Notes: a model not told the origin generated them from the sequence alone. DNA of 8,660 bases from Chitinophagales bacterium (GCA_013695715.1 JACCZZ010000261.1:1-8660); one strand, 5' to 3'. Shown: positions 1 through 7,375, counted from the first letter of the stretch. Translations and numbers: made by a program.

Positions 1-269
1 CAATGCTGCATCTCTGAATGTTTATTACATTCCTCTGCACAATCTTCACATATGGTGGCACAAAGTTCACATGCAAGCGCAGCATTTTCACTTCCCCGCA
101 TCATCATCTGAGAAGCAAAAAGGCAAATATCTGCACAGTCACGATTTAATTGTATGCACCTTAAAACATCTGTATTTTGATCTTTCATGCATTCATTGAT
201 ACAAAATTCCGCTTGCTGTGCAGTTTGAATGCATTGCTGGATGCAAGATTCATAGACTTCGTGATCCAT
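1..269 (-). CDS. Four-helix-bundle copper-storage-type protein (DUF326/Csp-like), C-terminus cut by window edge
   Basis: The minus-strand frame opens with ATG at 269-267 and stays open to the window edge, giving 89 residues that begin MDHEVYESCIQQC. It holds 12 cysteines (residues 9, 13, 23, 27, 38, 45, 49, 67, 70, 74, 77, 81), many spaced CxxxC or CxxC along predicted helices (for example CELCATICEDCAEEC). This is the signature of the DUF326 / Csp four-helix bundle, in which cysteines line the core and bind many Cu(I) ions. Family members are usually about 105-140 residues, so perhaps the last helix is missing here. The visible start has no signal peptide, which suggests a cytosolic Csp3-like copper store rather than an exported Csp1-like form. 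It is divergent from the M1 peptidase gene. Copper binding is inferred from the family and the Cys pattern. Confidence 0.87.
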   Translation of the reverse strand, partial: MDHEVYESCIQQCIQTAQQAEFCINECMKDQNTDVLRCIQLNRDCADICLFASQMMMRGSENAALACELCATICEDCAEECNKHSEMQH

Positions 270-460
270 TAGATGGTTTTTTATATCGGGGTTACAAAAA
301 GCTTACCGCAGATGTATTTCTTCGTTCTTCTCTCCTTGATGGGCGTTAAAAGTTTTCTAACCCTTTTTGGTACAAAAAAATAGTTGCCTTCAATTCAAGG
401 TTAGCCTGGCTTTCTGCTGTTAATAGAAATCTTCCTAATTTTCATGAAAGATATTCACAG

Positions 461-2422
461 ATGCGCTTAATAAAAGCAATATTGATATTTATAGTATCTG
501 TGTTCCAATTGAATGCTTATTTACATGCACAGCAACTTTTTTATTCAGCAGATGTCGAAAAGATGATTTCTTTAGAAAAGACGCAGGGATATGAAAAGGT
601 TATGTTTAAAGAAAATGTTTTAACTCAGGATTATGACCAGGTTTACCTGCGTGCGAACTGGCAGATTGATCCAACTATATATTATATCAGAGGTGAGCTT
701 GTATATTACATTCATCCTTTATCTTCTGATTTAAACACCCTCTATTTTGAGCTTTCTGATTCGCTCCAATTCAATTGGTTTATCTTTCATGGAGATACAA
801 GCTTCAATTTTGAAAGACCAGGCGGAGATCTGATAGCGCTGCATTTAAACGCACCCTTTAATGCTAATATAGACTCCGTCACTCTGAATTATGAAGGAGC
901 GCCACCCTCTTCTGGATTTGGAAGTTTCAACCAGTCCACTCACCTAAATGACAGCATTATATGGACACTCTCTGAACCTTATGGATCAAGCGATTGGTTT
1001 CCTGGAAAGAGAAGCCTTACCGATAAGCTCGACTCACTGGACGTGTTTATAAAAACCCCAATGAAATATCATGCAGGAACGGCGGGCATTCTGGTAAGTG
1101 AAACTCCAATCTCGGGTACAGATGAAAAAATGATCCACTGGCGTCATCGTTATCCAATTGCAAACTACCTCATTGGAGTGGCCATAACTAATTACGCTGT
1201 AATTAATGAAATTGCTCTTTTGCATAGCGGAGATTCTGTAAAAATTATCAACTACATCTATCCTGAAGACTCTGCCATCTATGCAGCTAATCCACCTGTA
1301 GCTATTCCTTTTCTACAACTCTACTCAGACTACTTCGGCGATTACCCGTTTAAGGAAGAAAAATATGGCCATGCACAGTTTAACTGGGGGGGAGGCATGG
1401 AGCACCAAACTATGAGTTTTGTTTACGGTCTTGAGTACTATGAGCTCGTTGCCCATGAACTGGCGCATCAGTGGTTTGGCAATAAGGTTACCTGTGGCAG
1501 TTGGCAGGATATATGGCTAAATGAGGGTTTCGCAACCTATCTCTCGGGCTTGTGCTATGAACAGCTTGCTCCGCAGTATTGGACCTTGTTTAAGCAAGGC
1601 AGACAAGCCAGCGCTTTTACCGACTCAACCGGATCAGTATTTTGTGAAGACACATCAGACGTCAGCCGAATTTTTAGTGGTTCACTCACTTATTCGAAAG
1701 GCGCTTACCTTTTGCACATGTTGCGCTGGAAACTGGGTGATGAAATTTTTTTCAAAGGAGTTTATGAATATATCAATGACACAACATTGTGTTATGGCTT
1801 CGCACGGACTGATGATTTAGTTCAGCATTTAGAAGCGGCTAGCGGACAGCAATTAGATGAATTTTTTAATGATTGGTTTTATGGAAAAGGGTATCCGATA
1901 TATCATCTAAAATGGGCAAAGCTTCCTGATAATAAAATAAACATTGCCATTCACCAGACACAGAATAATCCCACCGTATCATATTTTGAAATGCCGGTGC
2001 CTCTTCTGCTAAAGAATGCCTTGCATGATACATTGGTGGTGATTCAGAATGACGCAAACGATCTAACGTATACCATCGGGCCGCTTTCTTTCATTCCCGA
2101 TAGCATCTTCTTCGATCCTGATTTGTGGCTGCTTGCAAAAAAAGATACACCACAATATGATCCGATGCTTTCTCAATTAGTTGCAATTTACCCTAATCCG
2201 GCATCAGATGCTATCACTATTATTTTTCATGGCGATCAGGAAGTAGTGGAGGAGATTACTTTATTCGATCTTACAGGTAAAAAAATGATTTCATTAAATA
2301 CTGCTGCAGCAAGTTTTTACGATCCGGTAACAATTGACATTTCTAACCTTTCCGGCGGGTATTACTTAGTAAACCTTAGGACGAACAAACAACAATATGT
2401 TCAACGAATGGTAAAATTTTAA
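461..2422 (+). CDS. Secreted M1 family zinc metallopeptidase (aminopeptidase-type) with T9SS C-terminal sorting domain
   Basis: This 653-residue protein is predicted to hydrolyse peptides at the cell surface or outside the cell. An N-terminal signal peptide (about residues 1-24, ending LHAQ) is followed by the beta-rich M1 N-terminal domain. The catalytic core has GGGMEH at 310-315, the zinc motif HELAH at 332-336, the third zinc ligand E355 in WLNEGFATYL, and a likely catalytic tyrosine Y411 in LTYSKGAYLL. The usual exopeptidase motif is GxMEN; here the last position is His. There is no long ERAP1-type helical C-domain. Instead, residues about 574-653 form a type A T9SS sorting domain (YPNPASD at 577, then LFDLTGKKM and YYLVNL, ending VQRMVKF). 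The start ATG at 461 leads directly into the signal peptide. It is probably a single-gene unit, since 75 bases separate it from the next gene. Confidence 0.95.
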   Translation: MRLIKAILIFIVSVFQLNAYLHAQQLFYSADVEKMISLEKTQGYEKVMFKENVLTQDYDQVYLRANWQIDPTIYYIRGELVYYIHPLSSDLNTLYFELSDSLQFNWFIFHGDTSFNFERPGGDLIALHLNAPFNANIDSVTLNYEGAPPSSGFGSFNQSTHLNDSIIWTLSEPYGSSDWFPGKRSLTDKLDSLDVFIKTPMKYHAGTAGILVSETPISGTDEKMIHWRHRYPIANYLIGVAITNYAVINEIALLHSGDSVKIINYIYPEDSAIYAANPPVAIPFLQLYSDYFGDYPFKEEKYGHAQFNWGGGMEHQTMSFVYGLEYYELVAHELAHQWFGNKVTCGSWQDIWLNEGFATYLSGLCYEQLAPQYWTLFKQGRQASAFTDSTGSVFCEDTSDVSRIFSGSLTYSKGAYLLHMLRWKLGDEIFFKGVYEYINDTTLCYGFARTDDLVQHLEAASGQQLDEFFNDWFYGKGYPIYHLKWAKLPDNKINIAIHQTQNNPTVSYFEMPVPLLLKNALHDTLVVIQNDANDLTYTIGPLSFIPDSIFFDPDLWLLAKKDTPQYDPMLSQLVAIYPNPASDAITIIFHGDQEVVEEITLFDLTGKKMISLNTAAASFYDPVTIDISNLSGGYYLVNLRTNKQQYVQRMVKF

Positions 2423-2497
2423 TTTTGCAAGAACAAGAGAATATTTTCCTGCATAACATTTGATAACTTTTTGAGTGCCCAAATTTAAAAATAACCT

Positions 2498-3340
2498 ATG
2501 AATAAGATCTTCATTATTATTACAATAGTAGTCTACAGTTCGGCAAATTGTTTTTCACAAACAAAGAAACAGTGTTGTAAGGCTCCTTCAGCTGCTTCAG
2601 CCTTCGCAACCTTTGCCAATAATTCCAGTTTTATTGGTGCTCATGAATCACCGAAGCCTCTTTCCTATGCAGAGAAGGGCAAGATGGTCTCTTTTCCATC
2701 CCCTGATGGGAAAAATGCAAATGCATATATGGTTAAATCAGGCAATAAATCTAATAATTACCTCATCGTTTTTCATGAATACTGGGGATTGAATGACTAC
2801 ATAAAACGGCAATCTGATCTTTACTTTGATACTCTTGATGTAAATGTGATCGCTTTAGATCTTTATGATGGAAAAATAACCATTGATCCGGATGAAGCGG
2901 GCAAGCTGGCGCAATCAATAGATGAAGAAAGAGCTGTAAATATTATTAAAGGGGCTCTGGCTTATGTAGGCAGAGATGCAAAGATTGCAACTGTTGGATG
3001 GTGCTTTGGTGGCGGATGGTCGCTTCAGGGTGCATTGTTAGCTGGAAAACAAGCAACAGCCTGTGTAATGTATTATGGAATGCCTGAAACCGACATCAAT
3101 AAATTGAAAAATCTGAACAGTGAGGTGCTTTTTGTATGGGCTAAAAAAGATCAATGGATTAATGAACAGGTAAAGAATGAATTTATAGAAAACATGAAAG
3201 CTGCAGATAAAAGATTAACAGTAAAAGAATACGATGCAGATCATGCCTTTGCGAATCCTTCCAATCCGCATTTCGATGAATCCGATGCATCAGAGGCTCA
3301 AAAGATTACGCTAAACTTTTTAAGATCCCATTTTGAATAA
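2498..3340 (+). CDS. Exported dienelactone hydrolase family protein (alpha/beta hydrolase)
   Basis: This 280-residue protein has a hydrophobic N-terminal signal (about 1-20, cleavage plausible before Q21 in CFSQ) and then a dienelactone-hydrolase fold. Family landmarks are intact: HEYWGLND with E94 (the glutamate that tunes the cysteine nucleophile in DLH), the nucleophile elbow GWCFGGG with C169, the acid D218 in WAKKDQW, and H249 in DADHAFANP. The complete Cys-Asp-His triad argues for an active hydrolase of ester or lactone bonds, acting in the periplasm or outside the cell. The true substrate is unknown; DLH-family names do not imply chloroaromatic degradation. An unusual Cys-Cys pair (C26-C27) lies at the start of the mature protein, followed by about 40 low-complexity residues. 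Cys18 does not sit in a good lipobox, so a lipoprotein is unlikely. Confidence 0.92.
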   Translation: MNKIFIIITIVVYSSANCFSQTKKQCCKAPSAASAFATFANNSSFIGAHESPKPLSYAEKGKMVSFPSPDGKNANAYMVKSGNKSNNYLIVFHEYWGLNDYIKRQSDLYFDTLDVNVIALDLYDGKITIDPDEAGKLAQSIDEERAVNIIKGALAYVGRDAKIATVGWCFGGGWSLQGALLAGKQATACVMYYGMPETDINKLKNLNSEVLFVWAKKDQWINEQVKNEFIENMKAADKRLTVKEYDADHAFANPSNPHFDESDASEAQKITLNFLRSHFE

Positions 3341-3347
3341 AGCAAAA

Positions 3348-3366
3348 GGTTTTCTTTAAGAAAATC
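3348..3366. terminator. Short AT-rich hairpin after the hydrolase gene (weak terminator candidate)
   Basis: Seven bases past the hydrolase stop lies TTTTCTT-T-AAGAAAA, a near-complete palindrome, extended at each end by a wobble and a G-C pair (GG...TC). There is no following T-run and the stem is AT-rich, so termination here is only a possibility; it could equally be an mRNA 3' end stabiliser. Confidence 0.25.
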
Positions 3367-3403
3367 TTCAATGCAGAGAGTAATTCAGTAGTTGGTCAAA
3401 TTA

Positions 3404-3435
3404 TTGCCTTTCAGTCTGACACTCAACTAAGATTG
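3404..3435 (+). promoter_or_regulatory. Possible Bacteroidota-type promoter for the TlpA/redoxin pair
   Basis: TTG at 3404-3406 is followed, after 21 bases, by TAAGATTG at 3428-3435, one mismatch from the phylum's -7 element TAnnTTTG. It lies 26 bases before the TlpA-type start codon, in a 121-base gap that otherwise lacks a function. The spacing is acceptable, but the elements are short and could occur by chance in AT-rich DNA. Confidence 0.25.
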
Positions 3436-3461
3436 AATTTATATCATCTGTTAAGTACACC

Positions 3462-3938
3462 ATGAGGAAATCTTTATTAATTTTCTTAGGAACATTACTT
3501 TCCACATCCGTATTGTCTCAGGAGTTAAACATTGTATCTTACCAGGAACTTGAGAAAATCATCTCTGCGTCTCCAGGAAAACCCAGGTTAATAAACTTAT
3601 GGGCCACCTGGTGCAAGCCCTGTGTAGAAGAGATGCCTTATTTTCTCACCGCGCAGGAAAGATATAAAGATAAGGTAGAATTCATTTTTGTCTCTCTTGA
3701 TTTTATGTCGCAAACTCCGAAAGTTAAAGAGATGATTAAGAAGCTTTCGATGCAGGGCACCCTGGTTCAGTTAAATGAACCTGGTGGTGATTGGATCAAC
3801 AAACTCGATAAAAACTGGTCAGGTGCAATTCCTTACACAGTTTTGTATTTGCCGAATGGTGAGATAAAGGAACATTATGATGCCTTCAGCAGTTTAGAAG
3901 ATCTTATTACGTTTATAGATACTCATTTTTCAAAATAA
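3462..3938 (+). CDS. TlpA-like thioredoxin-fold protein, exported
   Basis: This 158-residue protein begins with a signal peptide or anchor (about residues 1-19, ending SVLSQ) followed by one thioredoxin fold. The active site is WCKPC, with redox cysteines C51 and C54, in the context INLWATWCKPCVEEMPYF typical of TlpA/ResA-type thiol-disulfide oxidoreductases. The cis-proline is P124 in GAIPYTVLY. The length is close to a minimal TlpA domain. It should act outside the cytoplasmic membrane, probably reducing or exchanging disulfides on exported proteins. Family members can serve cytochrome c maturation, but no cytochrome genes are seen nearby, so the partner is unknown. The redoxin gene starts 16 bases downstream on the same strand, indicating co-transcription. 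Confidence 0.91.
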   Translation: MRKSLLIFLGTLLSTSVLSQELNIVSYQELEKIISASPGKPRLINLWATWCKPCVEEMPYFLTAQERYKDKVEFIFVSLDFMSQTPKVKEMIKKLSMQGTLVQLNEPGGDWINKLDKNWSGAIPYTVLYLPNGEIKEHYDAFSSLEDLITFIDTHFSK

Positions 3939-3954
3939 ATCAATCCAACAACAC

Positions 3955-4566
3955 ATGAAAAAAACTTTGCAATTGGCATCCGTCGCAATACTAACTGTAG
4001 CAATTTTGACCTCTGCCTCAATAAATGGTTATAAGGTAGGCGATACGGTGAAAGATTTTAAATTAAAAAACATTGACGGCAAAATGATTTCCTTGTCAGA
4101 ATTCTCTGATGCTAAGGGGTTCATTGTAATATTTACATGCAATCATTGCCCCTATGCAAAAGCGTATGAGGAACGCGTAATGGCACTGGATAATAAGTAC
4201 AAAAGCAAGGGATTTCCAATTATTGCAATCAATCCGAATGATCCAGTAGCAGTACCTGATGATTCTTTTGAAAACATGGTTCAGAATGCGCGCAAAAAAG
4301 GTTTTACGTTTCCCTATTTAATGGATGAAACCCAACAGGTTGCCCGTCAGTTCGGAGCTGCCCGTACACCTCACGTATATGTTTTAAACAAAACTGCGAG
4401 TGGAAATGAAGTAGCTTATGTAGGTGCAATAGATGATAACACTGAAGATGCAAGCCAGGTGAAACATACGTACGTGGAAGATGCTGTAAACGCACTGCTT
4501 AATGGGAAAGATATTTCAGTGACTGAGACAAAAGCAGTAGGCTGCACCATTAAATGGAAAAAATAA
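3955..4566 (+). CDS. Exported redoxin / AhpC-TSA-type thioredoxin-like protein
   Basis: This 203-residue protein starts with a signal peptide (about residues 1-22) and continues as an AhpC/TSA-redoxin fold: GDTVKDFKLKNIDGK, then the active site FTCNHCPYAKAYEER with C62 and C65 in a CNHC motif, then IAINPND, and a cis-proline region AARTPHVYVLN. A third cysteine, C197, lies in the conserved-looking tail GCTIKWKK. The CNHC centre resembles a thioredoxin CxxC, so this is more likely a thiol-disulfide exchange protein than a classical peroxidatic peroxiredoxin, although peroxidase activity cannot be excluded. The 16-base gap to the TlpA-type gene and the strong terminator just downstream mark these as the last two genes of one transcript. 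A plausible idea is that they exchange electrons, but that is inference. Confidence 0.89.
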   Translation: MKKTLQLASVAILTVAILTSASINGYKVGDTVKDFKLKNIDGKMISLSEFSDAKGFIVIFTCNHCPYAKAYEERVMALDNKYKSKGFPIIAINPNDPVAVPDDSFENMVQNARKKGFTFPYLMDETQQVARQFGAARTPHVYVLNKTASGNEVAYVGAIDDNTEDASQVKHTYVEDAVNALLNGKDISVTETKAVGCTIKWKK

Positions 4567-4592
4567 AATTAGTAAGGCAAAAAACAGGAAAG

Positions 4593-4620
4593 AGCATCCG
4601 TAATAGGGTGCTTTTTTATT
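4593..4620 (+). terminator. Intrinsic terminator after the TlpA/redoxin pair
   Basis: AGCATCC at 4593-4599 pairs with GGGTGCT at 4606-4612 (seven pairs, one T-G wobble) around the loop GTAATA, followed directly by a T-run (4612-4617) and ATT. It lies 26 bases past the redoxin stop codon, the classic position and shape for Rho-independent termination. Confidence 0.85.
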
Positions 4621-4708
4621 GGATGGAAAGTTAGTCAGAAAATATGCCTAACTATATCCATTTGGGCAAAAGTTAAAATTAGACTTCCCCTGCAAAATCA
4701 ATATATCT

Positions 4709-5365
4709 ATGAAAAACATTCTGCTCTTTGGTGGTACGGGATTGATTGGAGGAGAAGTGCTTCGCATGCTTTCGGAAGATAATAGTATTACGATATCCGC
4801 ATTTCTCCGGCGACCCACAACATTACTGAAGACATCTCCTTATCTTATACCGCATGTAGTGGACTTTAACCGCATCGAAGAATGGCATAATGAAATTGCA
4901 GGCGATGTTTTATTCTGCTGCTTAGGCACTACCCTCCGAAAGGCAGGATCAAAGGAAGTATTCCGACAGGTAGATTATGAGCTTGTGGTTAAGATTGCAA
5001 AGGCGGCAAGTGAAAACGGAGTTAAGAAGTTCATTGTGATTTCATCTCTTGGAGCGGATGCTTCTTCAGCAAATTTTTATCTGAAAACCAAAGGTGAAAT
5101 GGAGCGTGATGTGCAGCAATTGTCCTTTCAGCAGATAAAAATATTACGGCCGTCAATCCTAATTGGCAACCGTACAGAAATAAGGCTTGGAGAAAAGGCT
5201 GGAATTCTGCTGGCTTCAGTGCTAAGCCCGTTGATGTTAGGCAGGCTGAAGAAATATAAACCTATTTCTGCAACTGTCGTTGCGAAAGCTATGATTATGT
5301 TATCAGGTAGTGATAGTTCGCAGGTAATTTATGAGTCTAATGAACTTCGAATGTTAAGTCAATAA
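4709..5365 (+). CDS. NAD(P)-binding Rossmann-fold oxidoreductase, atypical SDR (HTATIP2/NmrA-like)
   Basis: This 218-residue cytosolic protein (no signal peptide) opens with the dinucleotide-binding loop MKNILLFGGTGLIGG, where GxxGxxG falls at G8, G11 and G14. SDR-type catalytic landmarks are present: the serine strand FIVISSLGAD (S112/S113) and YLKTK with Y124 and K128. The region VLFCCLGTTLRKAGSKE resembles the segment after beta-4 in HTATIP2/TIP30-like atypical SDRs, and the length suits that group. It probably reduces or oxidises a small molecule with NAD(P)H; the substrate cannot be read from sequence. An alternative is a non-catalytic NmrA-like sensor. It stands alone: a terminator separates it from the genes upstream, and the downstream gene is convergent. 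Confidence 0.88.
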   Translation: MKNILLFGGTGLIGGEVLRMLSEDNSITISAFLRRPTTLLKTSPYLIPHVVDFNRIEEWHNEIAGDVLFCCLGTTLRKAGSKEVFRQVDYELVVKIAKAASENGVKKFIVISSLGADASSANFYLKTKGEMERDVQQLSFQQIKILRPSILIGNRTEIRLGEKAGILLASVLSPLMLGRLKKYKPISATVVAKAMIMLSGSDSSQVIYESNELRMLSQ

Positions 5366-5393
5366 TTATATTGAATCGCATTACTTTAAGTCC

Positions 5394-5448
5394 TTTTTCA
5401 TCTTGAAACCATTTTGCTATACTAAAGAAAGCGAATGAAGATGGAAAA
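5394..5448. terminator. Long bipartite hairpin between convergent genes (possible two-way terminator)
   Basis: The outer stem pairs TTTTTCATCTT (5394-5404) with AAGATGGAAAA (5438-5448), eleven pairs including one T-G wobble. After a five-base bulge (GAAAC) on the left, an inner stem pairs CATT-(T)-TGCT (5410-5418) with AGCG-AATG (5430-5437) around an 11-base loop. It fills the gap between the Rossmann-protein stop (5365) and the response-regulator stop (5453), where transcripts from both sides must end. The A and T runs lie inside the stem, so it is not a textbook terminator in either direction. Confidence 0.45.
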
Positions 5449-5452
5449 TTAA

Positions 5453-6148
5453 TCAGTTACTTAGCTTAAACACAAGTCTTATAAGATCATCTTTATAATT
5501 AGCGCCAATGGGAATTTCTTTTCCATTTATTTCTACAAAATTCCCTACTATTGAATTAACTGCTCCCAGAGAAACCATATAAGACTTATGAACTCTTATA
5601 AATCTGCTTTTCGGCAGAATCTCTTCAATCTTTTTCATTGTTTGATGAACAACGAGTAATTTCTCTTTAGTGTAAATTTTCAAATAGTCCTTCATCCCCT
5701 CTATGTAAGTGATGTCAGCATAATTAACTCTCACAAGCTTACTATCTACTTTCATAAACATATAATCTGATTGAGTATCTCCATCTCCCTGTATTTTATG
5801 CTGCTCAATAACTTTATTCACCGCTTTTAAAAATCTTTCGAAAGAAATAGGCTTCAAGAGATAGTCTGCAACGTTCAGATCAAATCCCTCAATGGCATGA
5901 TTGGGGTATGCTGTGGTAAGGATGACGGCAGGTGGGTTCTTTAGTGATTTCAAAAAAGACAGGCCATCAATTACAGGCATCTGAATATCCAGAAACAGAA
6001 GATCCACCCTTTCATTGTTTAATGATTGAAAGGCTTCAAGTGCATTACTGCATTTCCTAATTAGTTGAAGATCGGCCATCCGCTGTATATAGTTTTCGAG
6101 CACTTCCAGTGCAAGTGGTTCATCATCTATGATTATGCATCTGAGCAT
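5453..6148 (-). CDS. LytTR-family response regulator
   Basis: This 231-residue cytosolic transcription factor has a CheY-like receiver (about residues 1-120) with acidic pocket D8/D9, phospho-acceptor D54 in LFLDIQMP, T79 and the conserved K99 in LLKP. A LytTR DNA-binding domain follows (about 130-228), with ITYIEGMKDYLKIY, RFIRVHKSYMVSL and the ending IPIGANYKDDL. All phosphorelay residues are intact. It starts 2 bases after the stop codon of the sensor-kinase gene, so the two are almost certainly translated from one mRNA and form a cognate pair. LytTR domains usually bind imperfect direct repeats upstream of their targets; no such pair of sites was recognised here. The regulated genes are unknown. 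The family is frequent in Bacteroidota. Confidence 0.96.
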   Translation of the reverse strand: MLRCIIIDDEPLALEVLENYIQRMADLQLIRKCSNALEAFQSLNNERVDLLFLDIQMPVIDGLSFLKSLKNPPAVILTTAYPNHAIEGFDLNVADYLLKPISFERFLKAVNKVIEQHKIQGDGDTQSDYMFMKVDSKLVRVNYADITYIEGMKDYLKIYTKEKLLVVHQTMKKIEEILPKSRFIRVHKSYMVSLGAVNSIVGNFVEINGKEIPIGANYKDDLIRLVFKLSN

Positions 6149-6150
6149 TT

Positions 6151-7176
6151 CTATAAAAGATTTAATTCAAGATCAACTTTGTAAGAATCTTTCAGGGCTA
6201 AAATTTTCAGATAATGCTTTTGAGGATATATTAATTCCAGCCTCTTTTGCACGTTGTCTAATCCGATCCCTCCTTTCTCTTTCGAGAATGCACCTTTTAA
6301 GTGAACAGTATTCAAAACCTTAAGCTGCAGACTGCCATTAAGTACGTTGAGCTGCACATCTACAAATCCCTTTTCCATCTGAGCATTAATGCCATGCTTA
6401 AAGCTGTTTTCTACAATGGGGATAAGCAACAGTGGTTCAATCTGGTAGTCCTTCGGATTTCCTGTTAATGAAAAATTAATTGACACATCATCACCATGGC
6501 GTATACGCTCCAGCTCAATGTAATTGCTGATAAACTGAATCTCTCTATCAAGCGCCACACGGCCGGAGTTGCACTCATATAACACATACCGCATCATGTC
6601 ACTCAGCTTTAACACCATGTCTGGGGTTTTTTCAGATTTTCTTAATGCAAGAGAATAAATATTATTAAGCGTATTAAAAAGAAAATGTGGATTAATCTGA
6701 GCCTTCAATGCATTTAGTTCCAGGGTTAGATTGTCGCGTTGCAATTGAAGCAGGCGTGTTTGAGTTGACCGAACCTGCCCTGCATATTTGATGGAATAGG
6801 TGATCACAAGAGTAAAGAAACCTTCGAATATATCGTAACGGGCATTCAAGTGAGAAATGTAATCACTTAAACCTATAGATAAAATTGATTCTGGAATTAA
6901 TGTGAGGAGGGTATAATTCACAAATGAATATGTAAATATCAGCGAAATGGTAGCTATTGCATATAGCAGATAATGCCTTTTGTTCAGCAGAAGTGGTACA
7001 AAAAAATAAAGATGCAAGTACATCATTGGTATTTGAGTGGATGCATATACAAGCATAAACAAAAGCTCACCGAAACCAAAACCATAAAGTGAGACAATGT
7101 CGTAGAAGGTGCGGAAAAGCCAAAAAAGCCAAAATCCAATATGCATAAACAGCCTCCTCAACTTAGGATTCTGCAT
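6151..7176 (-). CDS. LytS-type membrane sensor histidine kinase (His_kinase family)
   Basis: Partner kinase of the LytTR regulator. Counted from ATG at 7176 (341 residues), it has about four membrane segments (roughly 10-29, 34-62, 69-91, 117-133), a short coiled linker (TRLLQLQRDNLTLELNALKAQ), then the His_kinase box INPHFLFNTLNNIYSL with phospho-acceptor H164. The ATP-binding domain shows the N-box IPIVENSFKHGI (N257) and the G-box GGIGLDNVQKRL (about 302-313). There is no large extracytoplasmic domain, so the signal is probably sensed in the membrane. The frame stays open upstream to a TTG at 7269, but MQNPKLRRLFMHIGFW looks like a natural N-terminus for the family, so I chose 7176; ATG at 7218 is the alternative. 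The stop codon lies 2 bases before the regulator's start. Confidence 0.93.
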   Translation of the reverse strand: MQNPKLRRLFMHIGFWLFWLFRTFYDIVSLYGFGFGELLFMLVYASTQIPMMYLHLYFFVPLLLNKRHYLLYAIATISLIFTYSFVNYTLLTLIPESILSIGLSDYISHLNARYDIFEGFFTLVITYSIKYAGQVRSTQTRLLQLQRDNLTLELNALKAQINPHFLFNTLNNIYSLALRKSEKTPDMVLKLSDMMRYVLYECNSGRVALDREIQFISNYIELERIRHGDDVSINFSLTGNPKDYQIEPLLLIPIVENSFKHGINAQMEKGFVDVQLNVLNGSLQLKVLNTVHLKGAFSKEKGGIGLDNVQKRLELIYPQKHYLKILALKDSYKVDLELNLL

Positions 7177-7307
7177 CCTTCTGCTAACGCCGTGAAGATA
7201 AAATTGCGGGGAGCTCATGAAAGAGGAAAGTATGGGTTTTATAATGAAAAGGAATAAACTTATAGACAAGTACTTTTCTTTCTTCGACCAAGGCAGTAAG
7301 TTTTGAC

Positions 7308-7326
7308 AATACAGATGGACTGTATT
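7308..7326. promoter_or_regulatory. Operator-like dyad between the kinase and DUF1328 genes
   Basis: AATACAG (7308-7314) and CTGTATT (7320-7326) are perfect inverted repeats separated by 5 bases (ATGGA), a centre-to-centre spacing of 12. It lies in the divergent gap, 132 bases upstream of the kinase start at 7176 and 50 bases before the -7 element serving DUF1328. This is the shape of a site for a dimeric regulator, but no regulator is identified and chance remains possible. Confidence 0.35.
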
Positions 7327-7375
7327 AGCTACATCAACAATAATTTATGACAAATATTTTGATTTCACTTTTATG

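Noticed and set aside
341..368. Hairpin GGG-c-GTTA / TAACCC followed by five T on the plus strand, upstream of the M1 peptidase gene
   Set aside because: It resembles a terminator, but no plus-strand gene lies upstream to terminate, the stem has a bulge and few pairs, and there is no sign of a leader peptide or alternative fold for attenuation.
1521..1820. 99-codon plus-strand frame inside the M1 peptidase gene
   Set aside because: It overlaps the catalytic core of a well-supported gene in another frame and its translation shows no family features; a shadow frame.
2454..2462. TAACATTTG as a promoter -7 element for the hydrolase gene
   Set aside because: The spacer inside the element is three bases instead of two and no TTG lies at a suitable distance upstream.
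4629..4653. AGTTAG...CTAACT inverted repeat upstream of the Rossmann-protein gene
   Set aside because: Only six pairs around a 13-base AT-rich gap, with no link to a promoter element; chance is the simplest explanation.
6129..6323. Plus-strand 64-codon frame across the kinase/regulator junction
   Set aside because: Antisense to two well-supported genes, with no recognisable features and no promoter element.
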